A stretch of DNA of 64,000 nucleotides from Quillaja saponaria (Eukaryota > Streptophyta > Magnoliopsida > Fabales > Quillajaceae): assembly GCA_029379385.1 (NCBI GenBank), contig CM055608.1, positions 19,652,350-19,716,349 on the forward strand. The letters run 5' to 3'. The notes under the pieces are model-generated. The model did no database searches. It saw only the letters and a list, made by a program, of their open reading frames with translations, and was not told where the DNA came from. Shown here one piece after another: positions 1 to 11,917 of this stretch; position 1 is the stretch's first letter; each line of letters opens with the position of its first letter. The translations under genes and the position numbers were made by a program.

Positions 1-1167
1 ACATGGATCAGTACATTCAAGCAAAGTGAACCATTATTCTCCAGCGAACGCAAGCTCGCCGAGTCGGTGTTCGCCGACTATCCATCACTATCAATGAGCC
101 TCTTCAGCAACCTTGCTCGCGGCGTCGCCATACAACTCCTCAATTTCGCGGAAGGTGTCGCCATGACAAAGCGCTCCGCGGAGAAATTGTTCAAATTCCT
201 TGACATGTATGAGACTCTTCACGATATCATTCCGCGCATGGACGAATTGTTCCCCGAAGAATGCGCGAATGAGTTGAGGACGGAAACGAACTTGGTTAAA
301 TCCAGACTCGGCGAGTCGGCGATATGTATATTCTGTGATCTTGAAAACTCAATCAAATCCGACACGGGAAAAACACCTGTTCCCGGTGGTGCAGTTCATC
401 CTCTCACCCGCTACACCATGAATTATCTGAAATATGCATGCGAGTACAAGGACACACTAGAGCAAGTTTTCAAAACGCATTCCAAGATTGAACGAGCCGA
501 TTCAACCAGTAGGCCCCACGACGAAGGGGAAAGCTACAATGCCGACTCCTCCAACAACAATCGGGACGAGAATCAATCTCCTTTTTCGGCTCAGTTGACA
601 AGAGTGATGGAGTTGCTGGACTCTAACTTAGAAGGGAAAGCAAAGGTGTACAAGGACGTGGCCTTGAGCTCTATATTCATGATGAATAATGGGAGGTACA
701 TCCTGCAGAAGATCAAAGGGTCTCCAGAGATTCACAGCTTGATGGGTGACACGTGGAATAGAAAGAGGTCGTCAGATCTTAGACAGTACCATACGAACTA
801 TAAGAGAGAGACGTGGAACAAGCTGTTGGGTTGTTTGAGCCATGAAGGTTTGACCCATGGAGGGAAGGTGGTGAAGCCCGTGCTGAAGGAGAGGTTCAAG
901 AACTTTAATACAATGTTTGAAGAGATACATAAGACACAGAGCACGTGGGTGGTGAGCGATGAACAGCTTCAGTCGGAGCTTCGGGTTTCTATATCGGCAG
1001 TGGTGATTCCGGCGTACCGGGCATTCATGGGAAGGTTTTCACAGTACTTGGACCCTGGGAGACAGTCAGAGAAGTACATAAAGTTTCAACCTGAAGATAT
1101 AGAAACTTACGTTGATGAGCTATTTGATGGGACTCCAGCTACATCCATGGCCAGGAGGAAAACATAA
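1..1167 (+). CDS. EXO70: EXO70 exocyst subunit, C-terminal part (5' end outside window)
   Basis: The reading frame is open from base 1 to the TAA at 1165-1167, so 388 residues are visible and the N-terminus lies left of the window. EXO70 proteins are usually 600-700 residues, so about 60% is present. Family marks: the block near residues 128-150 (AVHPLTRYTMNYLKYACEY), the conserved stretch with YHTNYKRETW and KPVLKERFKNFNTMFEEIHK, then WVVSDEQLQSELR and the C-terminal QYLDPGRQSEKYIKFQPEDIE ending in YVDELFDG. EXO70 is the exocyst subunit that binds phosphoinositides at the plasma membrane and tethers secretory vesicles. Plants have many paralogues; the intronless frame and the C-terminal wording fit the EXO70H clade, which is inference. 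No stop or frameshift is seen, so the gene looks intact. Codon usage is GC-richer than the flanks, as expected for a real exon. Confidence 0.93.
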   Translation, partial: TWISTFKQSEPLFSSERKLAESVFADYPSLSMSLFSNLARGVAIQLLNFAEGVAMTKRSAEKLFKFLDMYETLHDIIPRMDELFPEECANELRTETNLVKSRLGESAICIFCDLENSIKSDTGKTPVPGGAVHPLTRYTMNYLKYACEYKDTLEQVFKTHSKIERADSTSRPHDEGESYNADSSNNNRDENQSPFSAQLTRVMELLDSNLEGKAKVYKDVALSSIFMMNNGRYILQKIKGSPEIHSLMGDTWNRKRSSDLRQYHTNYKRETWNKLLGCLSHEGLTHGGKVVKPVLKERFKNFNTMFEEIHKTQSTWVVSDEQLQSELRVSISAVVIPAYRAFMGRFSQYLDPGRQSEKYIKFQPEDIETYVDELFDGTPATSMARRKT

Positions 1168-1875
1168 TAGTTTAAATCAATTTTAAGAAAGAAACACAAA
1201 TATCAAAAGTCGACCAAGGAATGTATAAAAATTAAAAAAAAAAAAAAAAATCAGTTGATTGATGCATTTAGGAGTTTTTTTTTAATTCGTGCAATCTGAT
1301 ATCTGTTAGTGCAATTGTGGTCATGGATTCTTCACTTCTGTTTGTAAACTGGATTCGGGTTAGAGTGATTTTGGGGCTGGGGCCCTTTATGAATTCAAAT
1401 AATCTGATTCTTTTTTTTCTTTTTCTTTTTTTTTTTTTTTAATTCAGTTCGTATAAACTTTCTTTAAATTTTGTCTTTGGTGCATATCTTTTAATTTCTT
1501 CAACTTTCAACATGATATCATATTAATTTTTTTTCTTTTTAAAACTAAATTTGACAATTGTTCCTTGAAAAGATCATTGTTATTTTATCTTTTGGTTTGA
1601 TATTTTATTATTTGCAATTCTACTCAATCATTAGTTCCACAAAAGGAAGACCTTATATGTGTTAGGTGATCGGGCATGTATGGCACTTCGCGTTCTATTG
1701 TTTCCTGCAGGATGTGCACCTCCCGGGCTGGTAAGCGTCCTGGACCTTGTTCGCTCGGGAGGACATGTGTGATCGGAGATGTGTGCTCATTATTTAGAAA
1801 GGCAGGCACTTAGAACATTTGGTAGATGGGTCCTAGGCATGATAGTGCTCTCAGGCCACTGTTTGAGGTGAGAGA
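1168..1875. other. 3' flank of EXO70, no gene seen
   Basis: AT-rich sequence with several long T- and A-runs (near 1237-1250 and 1410-1441). It probably holds the EXO70 3' UTR. From about 1624 the base composition becomes more GC-rich and gene-like, with a 61-codon open frame on the minus strand. I do not recognise it, and it may be the edge of the degenerate element that follows. Confidence 0.5.
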
Positions 1876-2560
1876 TAGGGGTGTCCACTATTGGGATTCA
1901 TAGGGTATCTTTTCTAAACGAGATGGAGTTTTGGAGATCACGAGCGACCTTTCATCTTCCCCCAATTATTCAACTTATAATGGATTGTTGGACACCAACT
2001 TTTAGAGGCCCCTGGTATGGATGTAAATCGGAGATAAGATACCAGGCCGAGCACTCCAAGTGAGACTTGAGTGGGTACAAGGCGCTCGGCCCGAGGAGTC
2101 ATAGACTCGGCTCTATTTTACACTTCCTTATTGTCTACTCAGTATATTTTTTGTACCTTATGAGAAGCCCCTTAGAAGTGTTTAGACCGAGAGGTACCTG
2201 GTGTTGTTTATGCATACATTTAGTGATTAAGGAGTCCTTGGTGAGGGTTTGAAGGCTAATGATGAGATTGTGCTAGTGCAATGAACGAGTGAAAAACTCA
2301 AGACTTCAAGGCCATCTTTGACCAAGAGGCTGCTGATGAATTTGTGAAGTAACATATCTATGTCCAGGACAAGATCCAGGCCGGGCATGTAGATTTGGAC
2401 TTCGAGTGATTGAAAGGCGCCGAGGGAGCAGTAGACTTAGCTATCTCCTTTGCTTTGTCATGATGTAACATATTTTTAGGGTGTTTCCCTTTTTAATGGC
2501 CCTTCTTGAACAATAGTTTTGTACTTTTTTGGGGGTGTTTCTTCTTTTGTGGACACCCTA
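1876..2560. mobile_element. Degenerate ~685-bp unit bounded by short inverted repeats
   Basis: The left end reads TAGGGGTGTCCAC (1876-1888) and the right end GTGGACACCCTA (2549-2560), an inverted pair differing by one G. The interior is richer in G and C than the flanks. It contains a diverged direct repeat: the stretch around 2033-2140 resembles 2372-2465 (shared features include CCAGGCCG and AAGGCGC, about 340 bp apart). No clear target duplication is visible beyond TA. This could be a non-autonomous DNA transposon or a chance TIR around an old coding remnant. No protein is recognised. Confidence 0.35.
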
Positions 2561-3535
2561 TTAGTGACTTTCTAAACAATGTAATATTCGCTTGGGCTCA
2601 TGACTCGTTATGGATAAGCCAGAGCAGTCGGTTGGTTTAGGTCAGTTATGTGCTTAGGTTCAACCGAGTCGAGCTAGTCGGTTAGCCCAAACATCCAACT
2701 AGCCTCCAATTGATATAAGTCGGTTATCAAATTTTTTCACCCGCTTTTAATTACGGTTGTAACAAGGCAGGTCGGTCGGTTTGGGCCCATTATTGGGCTT
2801 CTACAAAAACATGCCCAAATTCATTTTTTATAGCTTCTAAATTCATTTTAAAGCCCAAGATAATTTTGAGAAAAACTCATTTTGAACTTCAATTTACCTA
2901 TGAATACCAACAATCACATATAACTAAAACAACTGTACTAAGCATAATTAAGATGATAAGTATAAATAACTAAACATAATTTACTAAGCATATTCTAACT
3001 TCTAAGCATCATTTCAAGAGACCAATATAACTAATAACCAAGCAGGCAAGCAACAGTCAGGCATTCCAGTCCACCTACTCCTAGTAGTATTCATGATACA
3101 TATACATATCACTAGCAACTTGCATCCATACTTTATTACAAATTCATAATCCACCTAGCATCCATCCATACTTTAGTACAAATACATAAACCTATTCATG
3201 TGAGTCCAATACTCTCTTTTTTTTTTTTCTTTAAAAAAAAAATCCTAAACTAACAAAGCAAACGCCATATCCAGCAGGCAGTAGTTCAGCAATACAACAA
3301 CAAGTATTCTTCCTTTCCCCCAACCCAGCAATATATCTTAAAAAGACATGAAAACAGTTACAACAACTTAGATTAATTAAATTAGAAACAAAAGTTAAAT
3401 TATGAGCAAGTAAGATTATATAAAATTAAAGTAACAGAATCAGTAAATCAAGTTAGTGTGTCATCTCTTCCATCATTAGTCAAAGGAAAACCTACCATTA
3501 AGGAAAAAAAAAAATCAGTTCTGATTTCATTTAAA

Positions 3536-5771
3536 ATTAAAAAAACCTGAAATTGAACATAGTACACGTCTCTAGTTTTTCAAGCTCTTCAGTTGACTCT
3601 TCCATATCTATTGGTAAAATGGTGCAAAGCAGCTAGTTTTGTAAACAAAGAAGTGCCACGATAATGTTTGGAGATAATGAGCTTCTATAAGGATCAAGAA
3701 CTCTACCTTCAGTAGAGAATGTTGATTCAGACAGGACAGTAGTAATTAGAGCTCCAAATATATCCTTTTCTAACTTCCCCAAGACTCTATACTTAGTGGA
3801 ATTCACTTTCCACCAATCTAAGAGTGAAACTTATACGAAACAACTTAATGTGATTCCATTAAGTATCCGTCCACTTCTGATTTTCCTTCCATTGACTCCT
3901 CTTGACTCAATTTTCTCATAAACTCTTTTGTAAAATTATCATATTCATCTTCAATATTGGGTGTAGCTGTTGCATCTTAATTTTTTAAAGATTCTCCACT
4001 CACAAAGAGTAAATCAGAGGCAATTTGTTCAAAAATACGATAGTGATCATATAACCCAACAAAAGTAGCTTTAACCCTCCATACTAACTCCTCGACCCTT
4101 ACAATGCCAAACAAGTTCTCAAACCCCCTTTTAACAAATTTGAGCTTGTATCTAGGATCAAGCACTACCCCAATAAAGTGAATGTGATTAATAGTGTCAA
4201 GGTCTCCCCAATACTTATCATGCTTTAATTTCATCATAATTGCCTTTGATTGAAGAGATGAATCTTTTCCATCAGAACACCACTGTTGCAGCTTACCGAG
4301 GATGGTGTGTTAATCATGAAAATAAGTATTTGATGTGACATATAAAGATCCTGAAATTCTGTTTGTCACATCCAAAAAAAAAATTTCAAAAACCTCACAT
4401 AAAATTTGACTTCATTCTAACTTCATTTGTATGAGGAATTCTCGCACCTTCATACAACTCTTGTAGCTTCTTATCAGTTTCAAATTCAACAACATATGTT
4501 GGATCTATCTCTTCTAACCTACCAAAGACTTTTTGACACTTTAAGCAGATTCCAACATAGAATATGTAGAATTCCATCAAGTGGGGGCATCTAATTTTGG
4601 ATTGTCTTACAAGTCAGTTTCACCAATTCAACACATCTCTTGAACCTTTTAAGCCTAGAATGTGAGGCTCTCACATACTTTACAACCAATTTGTTTTTTA
4701 CACAGCTATATCAATATCTTTAAGTCTATCACTTATAATTAGGTTCAAGATATGTGCACAGCACCTAAGATGCATCCATTCCCCTAGCAAGACACCCATA
4801 TTCCAATCATTAACTTTTTTTTCTTAAATATTCAACTCCTACATCATTTGTTGTAGCATTATCTACTATCACACTAAAAACTCTTTCTATCCCTTACTCT
4901 AACAAACATTTTTCAATAGTTTTACCTATTGTCTCACCCTTGTGGTCAATTATTTGACAAAAGTTCAGAATTCTCTTTTGTAGCTTCCATTTATCATCAA
5001 CAAAATGACAAGTAAGGCATAGATAATTTTGATTTTGGATAGATGTCCAGCAATTAGTCGTAAGAGAAACACATTGTTCATTACTTACTAACCATTTCTT
5101 CAATTTTTGTTTTTCAATAACATACAACTAAAGGATATCCCCAGCCATTTTCCACCTAGACGACACAACCATTTTGGGGCAAACAACACTTATAAATAAC
5201 TTAAAGCCCTCGCCTTCTACATGTCTAAAAGGCAACTCATCAAAGACAATATACTTAGTTAAGGCTTCTCTACAAGCCTTTTCATTGTACTTGTCATTCA
5301 CAGCATTCATTCCACCCCTTTCATTTTCCCCATCATCTCCCTATTCATCTTTCATAGCTAGTCCAAAATCAAGAACAGTTTGTCCAGCATCCCACTCAGG
5401 GAGAAGGTGTTTAAGGAATTTTTTACATTTACTCCTTAAATGATTCCCTAAATTACTAGTTCCATTATTTTTTATGTGACTAGCATAAGTTGTTCCATAG
5501 TAGTTATAGCTAGACCAACGATTCGTCCTAAAAGTTCCCTTAACATGCGTAAAGTATTCCCACACCCAAGAATCACTAACTTGGTTTTTTACCTTTCCCT
5601 CCATTTTTGGATTTGCAGACTTCTCAATGCCAGCTTCCTTTACTTTCCTCTTCTTTGCTGCACTACATTCTCACTATCAATCTCAGATTCATCACAAGGT
5701 ATGTTACTATTTGCTCCTTGTACAATATCATCGACTGTTATCATCTCCTCATTCTCATTAATACCATCCAT
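3536..5771 (-). pseudogene. hAT transposase pseudogene (BED finger, RNase-H-like core, dimerisation region)
   Basis: Starts with a Met at 5771. In order on the minus strand: an acidic N-terminus; a BED-type finger (about 5341-5604, WVWEYFTHVKG then NGTSNLGNHLRSKC, with the first Cys pair changed to Tyr); the catalytic-core region (5128-5310 with DELPFRHVEGEGF; 4894-5127 with SLTTNCWTSIQNQNYLCLT and HKGETIGK); VDNATTNDV and the CAHILNLI block near 4730-4870; DUF4413-like sequence (3977-4237, VVLDPRYKLKFV); and the C-terminal dimerisation block near 3665-3780 (STFSTEGRVLDPYRSSLSP). Frameshifts or stops separate these parts, for example one shortly before the BED finger at about 5640. The family catalyses cut-and-paste transposition in the nucleus; this copy cannot encode a full protein. 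Confidence 0.88.
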
Positions 5772-6171
5772 CTATGCAAAAAAAAAACAAGTTGTCTATG
5801 CTTTGTATTACAGTCAATATGCAGAAGAAAAGAAAAGAAAAAAAAACCAAGAAGTTGTCTATTATTGGATATTGGAATCAATGTGCAATCAGCAGTAATA
5901 ACAAATAATTAATATACAATTGATGTTGTTACATAAATAAGAAATTTTTTAAGTTAAGAACAATTATCCAATTTAACAACATAGTTCATAATAACATTAC
6001 ATAAACAACACAAACATGTTTGATAACAATATAAGTATATAACATTACAAGTTACAAAAGTACATAACACAAATAACTTAATTGAAACTACAAAAGTACA
6101 TAACACAAAAAACTTAGTAACTCATAATTCCTCCACGACAGCTCCAACTTCAAGTCTTCCACCACAACTTA

Positions 6172-6435
6172 TCAGCTAGAAGAAGCAGCAAGCAACAAGT
6201 CTTTAGGAAAATGCTCACAACTATTCATCAAGTGATTTTTTAGGTTTGCGGTTCCATTTGTCCTAGGGTCAATCCAATAACCCTTACCAAAATAATTACA
6301 GCTATATCTGTATTTACACGCAACAGTTCCCTATAAATCTAGCTTAGTAAAATACTCCAACACCGATGATCCTTTCTTAGTTTTGGAAGAATTCATAATT
6401 GTTCCTTTTGCACTATCAACTCCAAGACTAGCCAT
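6172..6435 (-). pseudogene. Second, separate BED-type zinc-finger fragment of the hAT element
   Basis: Opening at an ATG (6433-6435), the minus strand encodes SSVLEYFTKLD, a stop at about codon 35, then CKYRYSCNYFGKGYW and NGTANLKNHLMNSCEHF, ending at a TGA (6172-6174). The pattern matches the same BED module found downstream at 5341-5604, but the sequence is clearly different. It is therefore a diverged duplicate or a piece of a second related element, not a sequencing repeat. The in-frame stop and the truncation after the finger show that it is not functional. Confidence 0.7.
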
Positions 6436-6759
6436 CTACATAAAATATTTTCATAGTTTTATTAGACTCAAAGACTCACTGTCATTTGGTAGGTTTGTTA
6501 ACCAATTTAGAATAGAAGAAAGACATCAAGAACAAGATTACAAGAAGACAAGAACAACCAACAATTAAAGATAAAGAAAACTAGCAGTCAAGAATACTCA
6601 ATTACAATAGTCAATTGGTTTCGTAAATAGCATTTACTTATGCTAAAACACTACAACAAAGCAACCTGCTATTTTCAACTGCAAATAATTTCGTAAATAG
6701 TACACTAACCATTTATTTGGTAAATGGCAGCAAGCTAAAGACCCAATAACCAGTTGCAA

Positions 6760-8733
6760 TGACACACCCCTCACGGATGCATGACTGGTCAGAGGGTTGG
6801 ATAACCAAACCTCTGTAACCCTAAATTCAAAATAAAGTAACAATTACAACTCTTGACCCAACTAAAGAATAAAAGTAACTTTTATAGAATAAAAGTCCAC
6901 AGTAAAAGTTTAGTTTTTTTCTGAAACAAATAGCAATTTACAAAAAATTTATATAACATGCCTCAAAATACAACATATATGTGTTCCTAATTCCACACAA
7001 TGACACAAAGACAATTATTTAGACTATTACATCATACAAAATTAAACATTCCACCATTCTAGTGTTACTGCAACTTTCATCCTTAAATTCAAGTCTGAGA
7101 TCTTAGAAAATACCTTGTCGTACTCTGTCGGCAGGTCAACAAACTCAGCGATGCCATATATTGGATTCCTGAAAAAAAATATTATCCACGAGAGGGATGA
7201 GTCCTATAAACTCCGTGAGTGAAAAATTGTACCCAAAGGGTACTATCATCACCTAACACAAACGTATAACATATATAATAACCTCATGTAACATTGATCA
7301 TACCTCAATTCACATCACACTTATATATTATAACTGTCATAAATTCACAATTTACATGAAACACAGGATCACAAATTAATCAGAGCAATAATATCAAACA
7401 AAGCAACCAAATGGCCAATGAGTGACTTGTCCCGCACAACATTATCATCCCCTACCGGGCATTTACGCGCCCGCACAACAAATTGATCTCAGTACACAAT
7501 CCATCCCACCGAGGCTGAGCACTCTATTTAAAAAAAAATTATCAGAATTTTTCCTATGATTTTAATTCATAACTTATAAGGCGCACCTGGATTTTTAATT
7601 TCGGAGATAAAAACTATTTTTCATAAAAACCTCACTTTGTTGGCCCTTATCAACCACAACCAATGTCAAACAAAACAACCAACATCAAACAAACATAATT
7701 CAAATAAGCTACTAAAATACTCTACTTGCTTACTTTCCAAATATCACGTATATTCAAATAAACATATAATTACACATACTAATATAGCCCCTAAAGGCAG
7801 CAATTAACCACTCACCCGTAACTGATTCCACTCGTTACTCACACTTGTGCCCACGCGTCTCATCAAGTCCACATTAGAATCCAGAACTAAAATTCATAAT
7901 TCCAAATAATACACAAAAGCTCAATGGACTGAAGAAAGACCCCTTTTAGCACATGGTGAATGGTGATGATGACATCCAACGACTGGAGCAAGAGAGTAAA
8001 ACAGAGCAAAATACTAGAAGACTTAGGAAGCAACAACAATAAAAGTAGGAAGAGTTGGTGGGGAGAAAAAAAAAGAAAAAGAAATACTTGACCACCAAAA
8101 TGGAAAGAAAGAGAAAAAAAGGAATAAAGGGGATAAGACAACATTTGCTTGTTTTTTTTATTTTTATTTTTATTTTATTATTATAATAAGATCAAAGTCA
8201 TCATCTTAACTTTTGGTGGAAATTAAATCTTGAAATATATATATATTAATTTTTTCTCCCCTAATTTACTTGGTTTATACATATATTTCACTTAAAAATT
8301 TACACTAAATAAAATCAAGTTCCACGTAAATCAAATCTTAATTTAATTGTACACATATATAATTTATGTGTCTATATATATAATTATAATATGTATTTAC
8401 GTCAAATACTTGCATCTATTTTCACAATCAAGAGTTATAGCAAATTGTTCAAATTTCATGTTTTAATATCGAGTTGCACCTTGTTCAATTATACTGTTAC
8501 TTATTTAATTTGAGTATGTTAGAGATTAAATCTTAATATATTTATACCTTTACATTAATTACTCACTTATTTGAATTTACTTGGTCAAAATGTTATTTAT
8601 TATACGACAACAAATACACAATATTTTTAAAACGTATACTAAAGTTACACTAAGATATCGAATTATAACATAAATTTCTACATTGTGTCTTAAAACTTAA
8701 TTTTTACGTTATCGGGTTATGAGGATTATAACA
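6760..8733. mobile_element. Solo LTR A (1974 bp, target duplication TGCAA)
   Basis: Starts TGACACACCCCTCACG and ends GATTATAACA, giving TG...CA termini. It is flanked on both sides by TGCAA (6755-6759 and 8734-8738), the 5-bp duplication expected of LTR-retrotransposon integration. No internal domain, primer-binding site or second LTR is attached, so it is a solo LTR left by recombination. Internal landmarks (a CCGGGCATTTACGCGCCC block near 7459-7476 and GAGGCTGAGCACTC near 7501-7516) recur in solo LTRs B and C. Length and termini suggest Ty3/gypsy, which is inference. It lies inside the hAT element and so is younger than it. Confidence 0.85.
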
Positions 8734-9293
8734 TGCAACTTATAATACAGGCAGTAGACTCACAAAACTAGATCAACCAACCAACGAAGCAAAGCAAGCT
8801 GAGTATTTCAATTAAAAAAAAAAAAAAAAAAAGTAAGCTGAATAGAACTTACTTGGTGTGTTGATTCTTCGGATGTCAACTTCAACTACAATGGAGAATG
8901 GAAATCTGTCAAATAGCAAACTAGTCCACCTTTGGAGAATGGATATTCCTCTCGGGTCCAGTCTTCTATGCTCTAGTTTCGGATGAAAGAGGAAATCAAA
9001 GCAAATCAAGGAAGCTTACTAGCTCAAATACTCAAAGACAAACTAAAGAAGGAAAGCAAGTGGTACTCTATCCATTGTAGAGGAAGAAATCTGATATGGA
9101 AAGTGGAAACTGGAGGCTAGAGCTTAGGAAGGAGAATGAGTGAAAAAAGACAGAACGATGAAAATTTAAATGGATTAGTTCTAGGGTTTTTTTTTTGGAT
9201 CAGTTAAGGATTAAATTCAGTGTGGTGCATCCTTAGTTGTCTTTGTAAACAACACTTATGTAACCAATAATAACATGACACCTATTAAAATAT

Positions 9294-9325
<32 letters not shown>

Positions 9326-9486
9326 GTAAATTAGATTTTAGCCGATTCAATTAACTGACCATACCATTTCTATTGGGTAACTAGGGCCTATTCTTCAAAT
9401 CTGTTTCTTGGGTTAGGTCGTTTTTTGGTTTGAAGTGGGCGGTTATAGGTCGGTTGTCAGTTTGGTGGATCATTTGCACAGCCCTA

Positions 9487-11917
9487 GTTATGGAGGTAGA
9501 ATTTCTCATTCCAATCTTATTGACTCAATTATTCTTTGTCAAAGGACAAAAATACCCTCTTATCATATTAAATAATAAAAAATGAAATAAATAAAATTCT
9601 ATATAAAATAGAAGACATTAATATAAAAATATTAAGAAATAAATTACATTAATTACTATTAAAAATAAAATAACAAAACAAAAAATAAATAAAAATAAGT
9701 ATAAGAAATACAATAAAATACTAATAATATAACTAACAAATACACGCATTTTATAAAAAAAAATTTAAACTCATATGGGTTTTTTTAACGAATTCCGTTT
9801 ATTAAAATGCAATAAATAAAGTTTTTGAAAATTGAAACTTTCTCAACAAATTACAACTTATGAATTTAAAAATACTGAAATCATGATCTATGACTATAAT
9901 CATGTTATAAACTTTTATATATATTACATTAACAAGTACTCTAATAACACCTATTAGGAAAATTCCATTTGTATTTGTCATCTTAGCACAATATTTATAT
10001 TATGTTCTATGTCTAGAGACTGCATATGAAACAATAAAATAGAATGGAATGGAATAATAATATATTTCTTATTGACGCTACTAAACCATGAAAAAGAATG
10101 GTTATTCTATTTCTACAACATTCCATTCTTGTTTCCATCACATTTTAATTAAGCTTATTACGTACTAAACTAATTCTAAGATTATAAAAAAACGCTAGAA
10201 ACAAATGTAAGATCACTTAGGCTTATTAACTCGTTCCAACTTTGGAGTAGACTAGGAGCGGACCTAGGATTCTTCAATAGTCCAGGCCGAATTCATAGTA
10301 ATATTTTAATTAATTTATATATATATATATATAATTACTTTTTAAAAATAATTAAATTTTTATCTTAAAAAAATAGTATATATAAAAAAGATAAAATTGA
10401 TAGAAAGACAACTAAATCTATCAAATTTGTTTTTGATCTCACTCAGTCATGACTATTATTTTCAAGTTTTTAAATCTAAACTTAACTCTAAACCATTTTA
10501 GGATTTAGCATTATATGTGCTCAAATTTAGCCCAATATTTTCTTTCAAAATTGAAATCATTTTAGTATTTATGGTTCGTCAACTTGAAAATGGGAATCCA
10601 AATGATGATATAAGAACAAAAAAAATTATGATTTTCACCATTAAAGTTTTAAAATTAATAAAAATAAACAATTTATGCCTACTTATTTTGGTGGTGGAGG
10701 TCAAAATTAAAATTTTTAAAAACAATGGTGATGAAATGTGGGTCCAAATATAAAAAATAAAATAAATGTAAACATTTCTGAAATATTAATTAAGGTGCTA
10801 ATATGATAACATGTATTTAATCGTAGATAATTTGATATATATTTTGATATAGATACTATTTACATTAATCAATTACATTACAGTGGAGGTTCATGGTAAT
10901 TTTTATTTATTTATTTTACATAAAGCAAATAAAAGAAATATAGTTAAATTTACTTCCGGAAATTGTCAAATTTAATTAGGTCATATAATTGATTTGTAAA
11001 TATGTCATTAAAATTACAGCAATTCTTTTAAAAATATATATGAAATTTCTTATTGATTAAATTTTTGCATTATAATTTTTTAATATTATTTCTCTATCAA
11101 TTGTAATGGCTATTTTTTTTTTTTTTTGGCACAATAATTATTTGAACTTAAGTGTGAAACCCCAACTGAAATGATCTAAAATTCTAAACCATAAGTCCAC
11201 AACGAATTACAATTAGAGAATGTAGAAAATTTACTAGACATATAAGTTTGAATCAAGTTACCAGAAGGCAAGACTTGCCTTATCAACACGTGCTGCAGTT
11301 CACAAAACTCAAGACGCAGACAAAACAAACTCAAAATTCAAATATCTTTTGTTGTTTTGTCTTTATTGGGCCCACTATTATTTATTTTTATCTACAAGAA
11401 TAAAAACTAAATTTTGGATTTGGGACTTAGGACTTGGATTTAAGAGCAACCAAATATTATTTGGGTTATCTATAAAGACTATTTCTAAGTAATTTTATTT
11501 TTTTTCTAAATTTTTTTGCCCAGGTGGGAGCATGGCTCTTTGTGGGTTTGCCCCTATAGCAAACAATTGTTGGGAATGTCTCTCAATTAAGACATAATTT
11601 GAGAAATTAATCTCCCACCTATGAAAAAACTTGAAAAATAAAATAAAATAAAATAAAAGAGAGAGATTAGTTGGACTTATTTTTTGTGTGAGATGATAAG
11701 GTGAGCAATAGAAGTAGTTTAGTAGAAAATGCCATTGCATTAATGATAGTCGAATCTTACTTGCTAAGAAGTCTTAAAATAGATTTTTAATTTTTCTGTC
11801 TACTTGCTGTAATAACATCTTTATTTATTTATTTATTTGTTTTTTTTTTTTTCGTCCTTATCTCTCTCTTTAGTTCTTCTTTTCTTTTCTTTTTTTCTTT
11901 TTTTTTTCTTTTTTTTT
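9487..11917. other. AT-rich spacer, no gene seen
   Basis: Very AT-rich with long A/T runs, a TA microsatellite near 10318-10333 and a T/C-rich run at 11840-11915 just before the tandem array. An (AT)n tract also occurs at about 9290-9325 inside the neighbouring hAT element. No open frame with recognisable protein similarity was seen on either strand. Confidence 0.6.

Larger units (their letters stand above)
2580..9486 (-). mobile_element. Decayed hAT-superfamily transposon (left end not resolved)
   Basis: The right terminus ends at 9486; on the minus strand it begins TAGGGCTGTGCAAATG, typical of hAT (RICESLEEPER/Tip100-like) ends. Subterminal sequence rich in GGTTT/CGGTT motifs occurs on both sides (about 2620-2800 and 9380-9470), as in related elements. 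Between them lie, on the minus strand, a transposase pseudogene (3536-5771), a second BED-finger fragment (6172-6435) and a pyrimidine-rich leader (about 8800-9230). The element is interrupted by a solo LTR (6760-8733). I could not find the matching left TIR, so the left coordinate is approximate and that end may be truncated. Confidence 0.65.
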
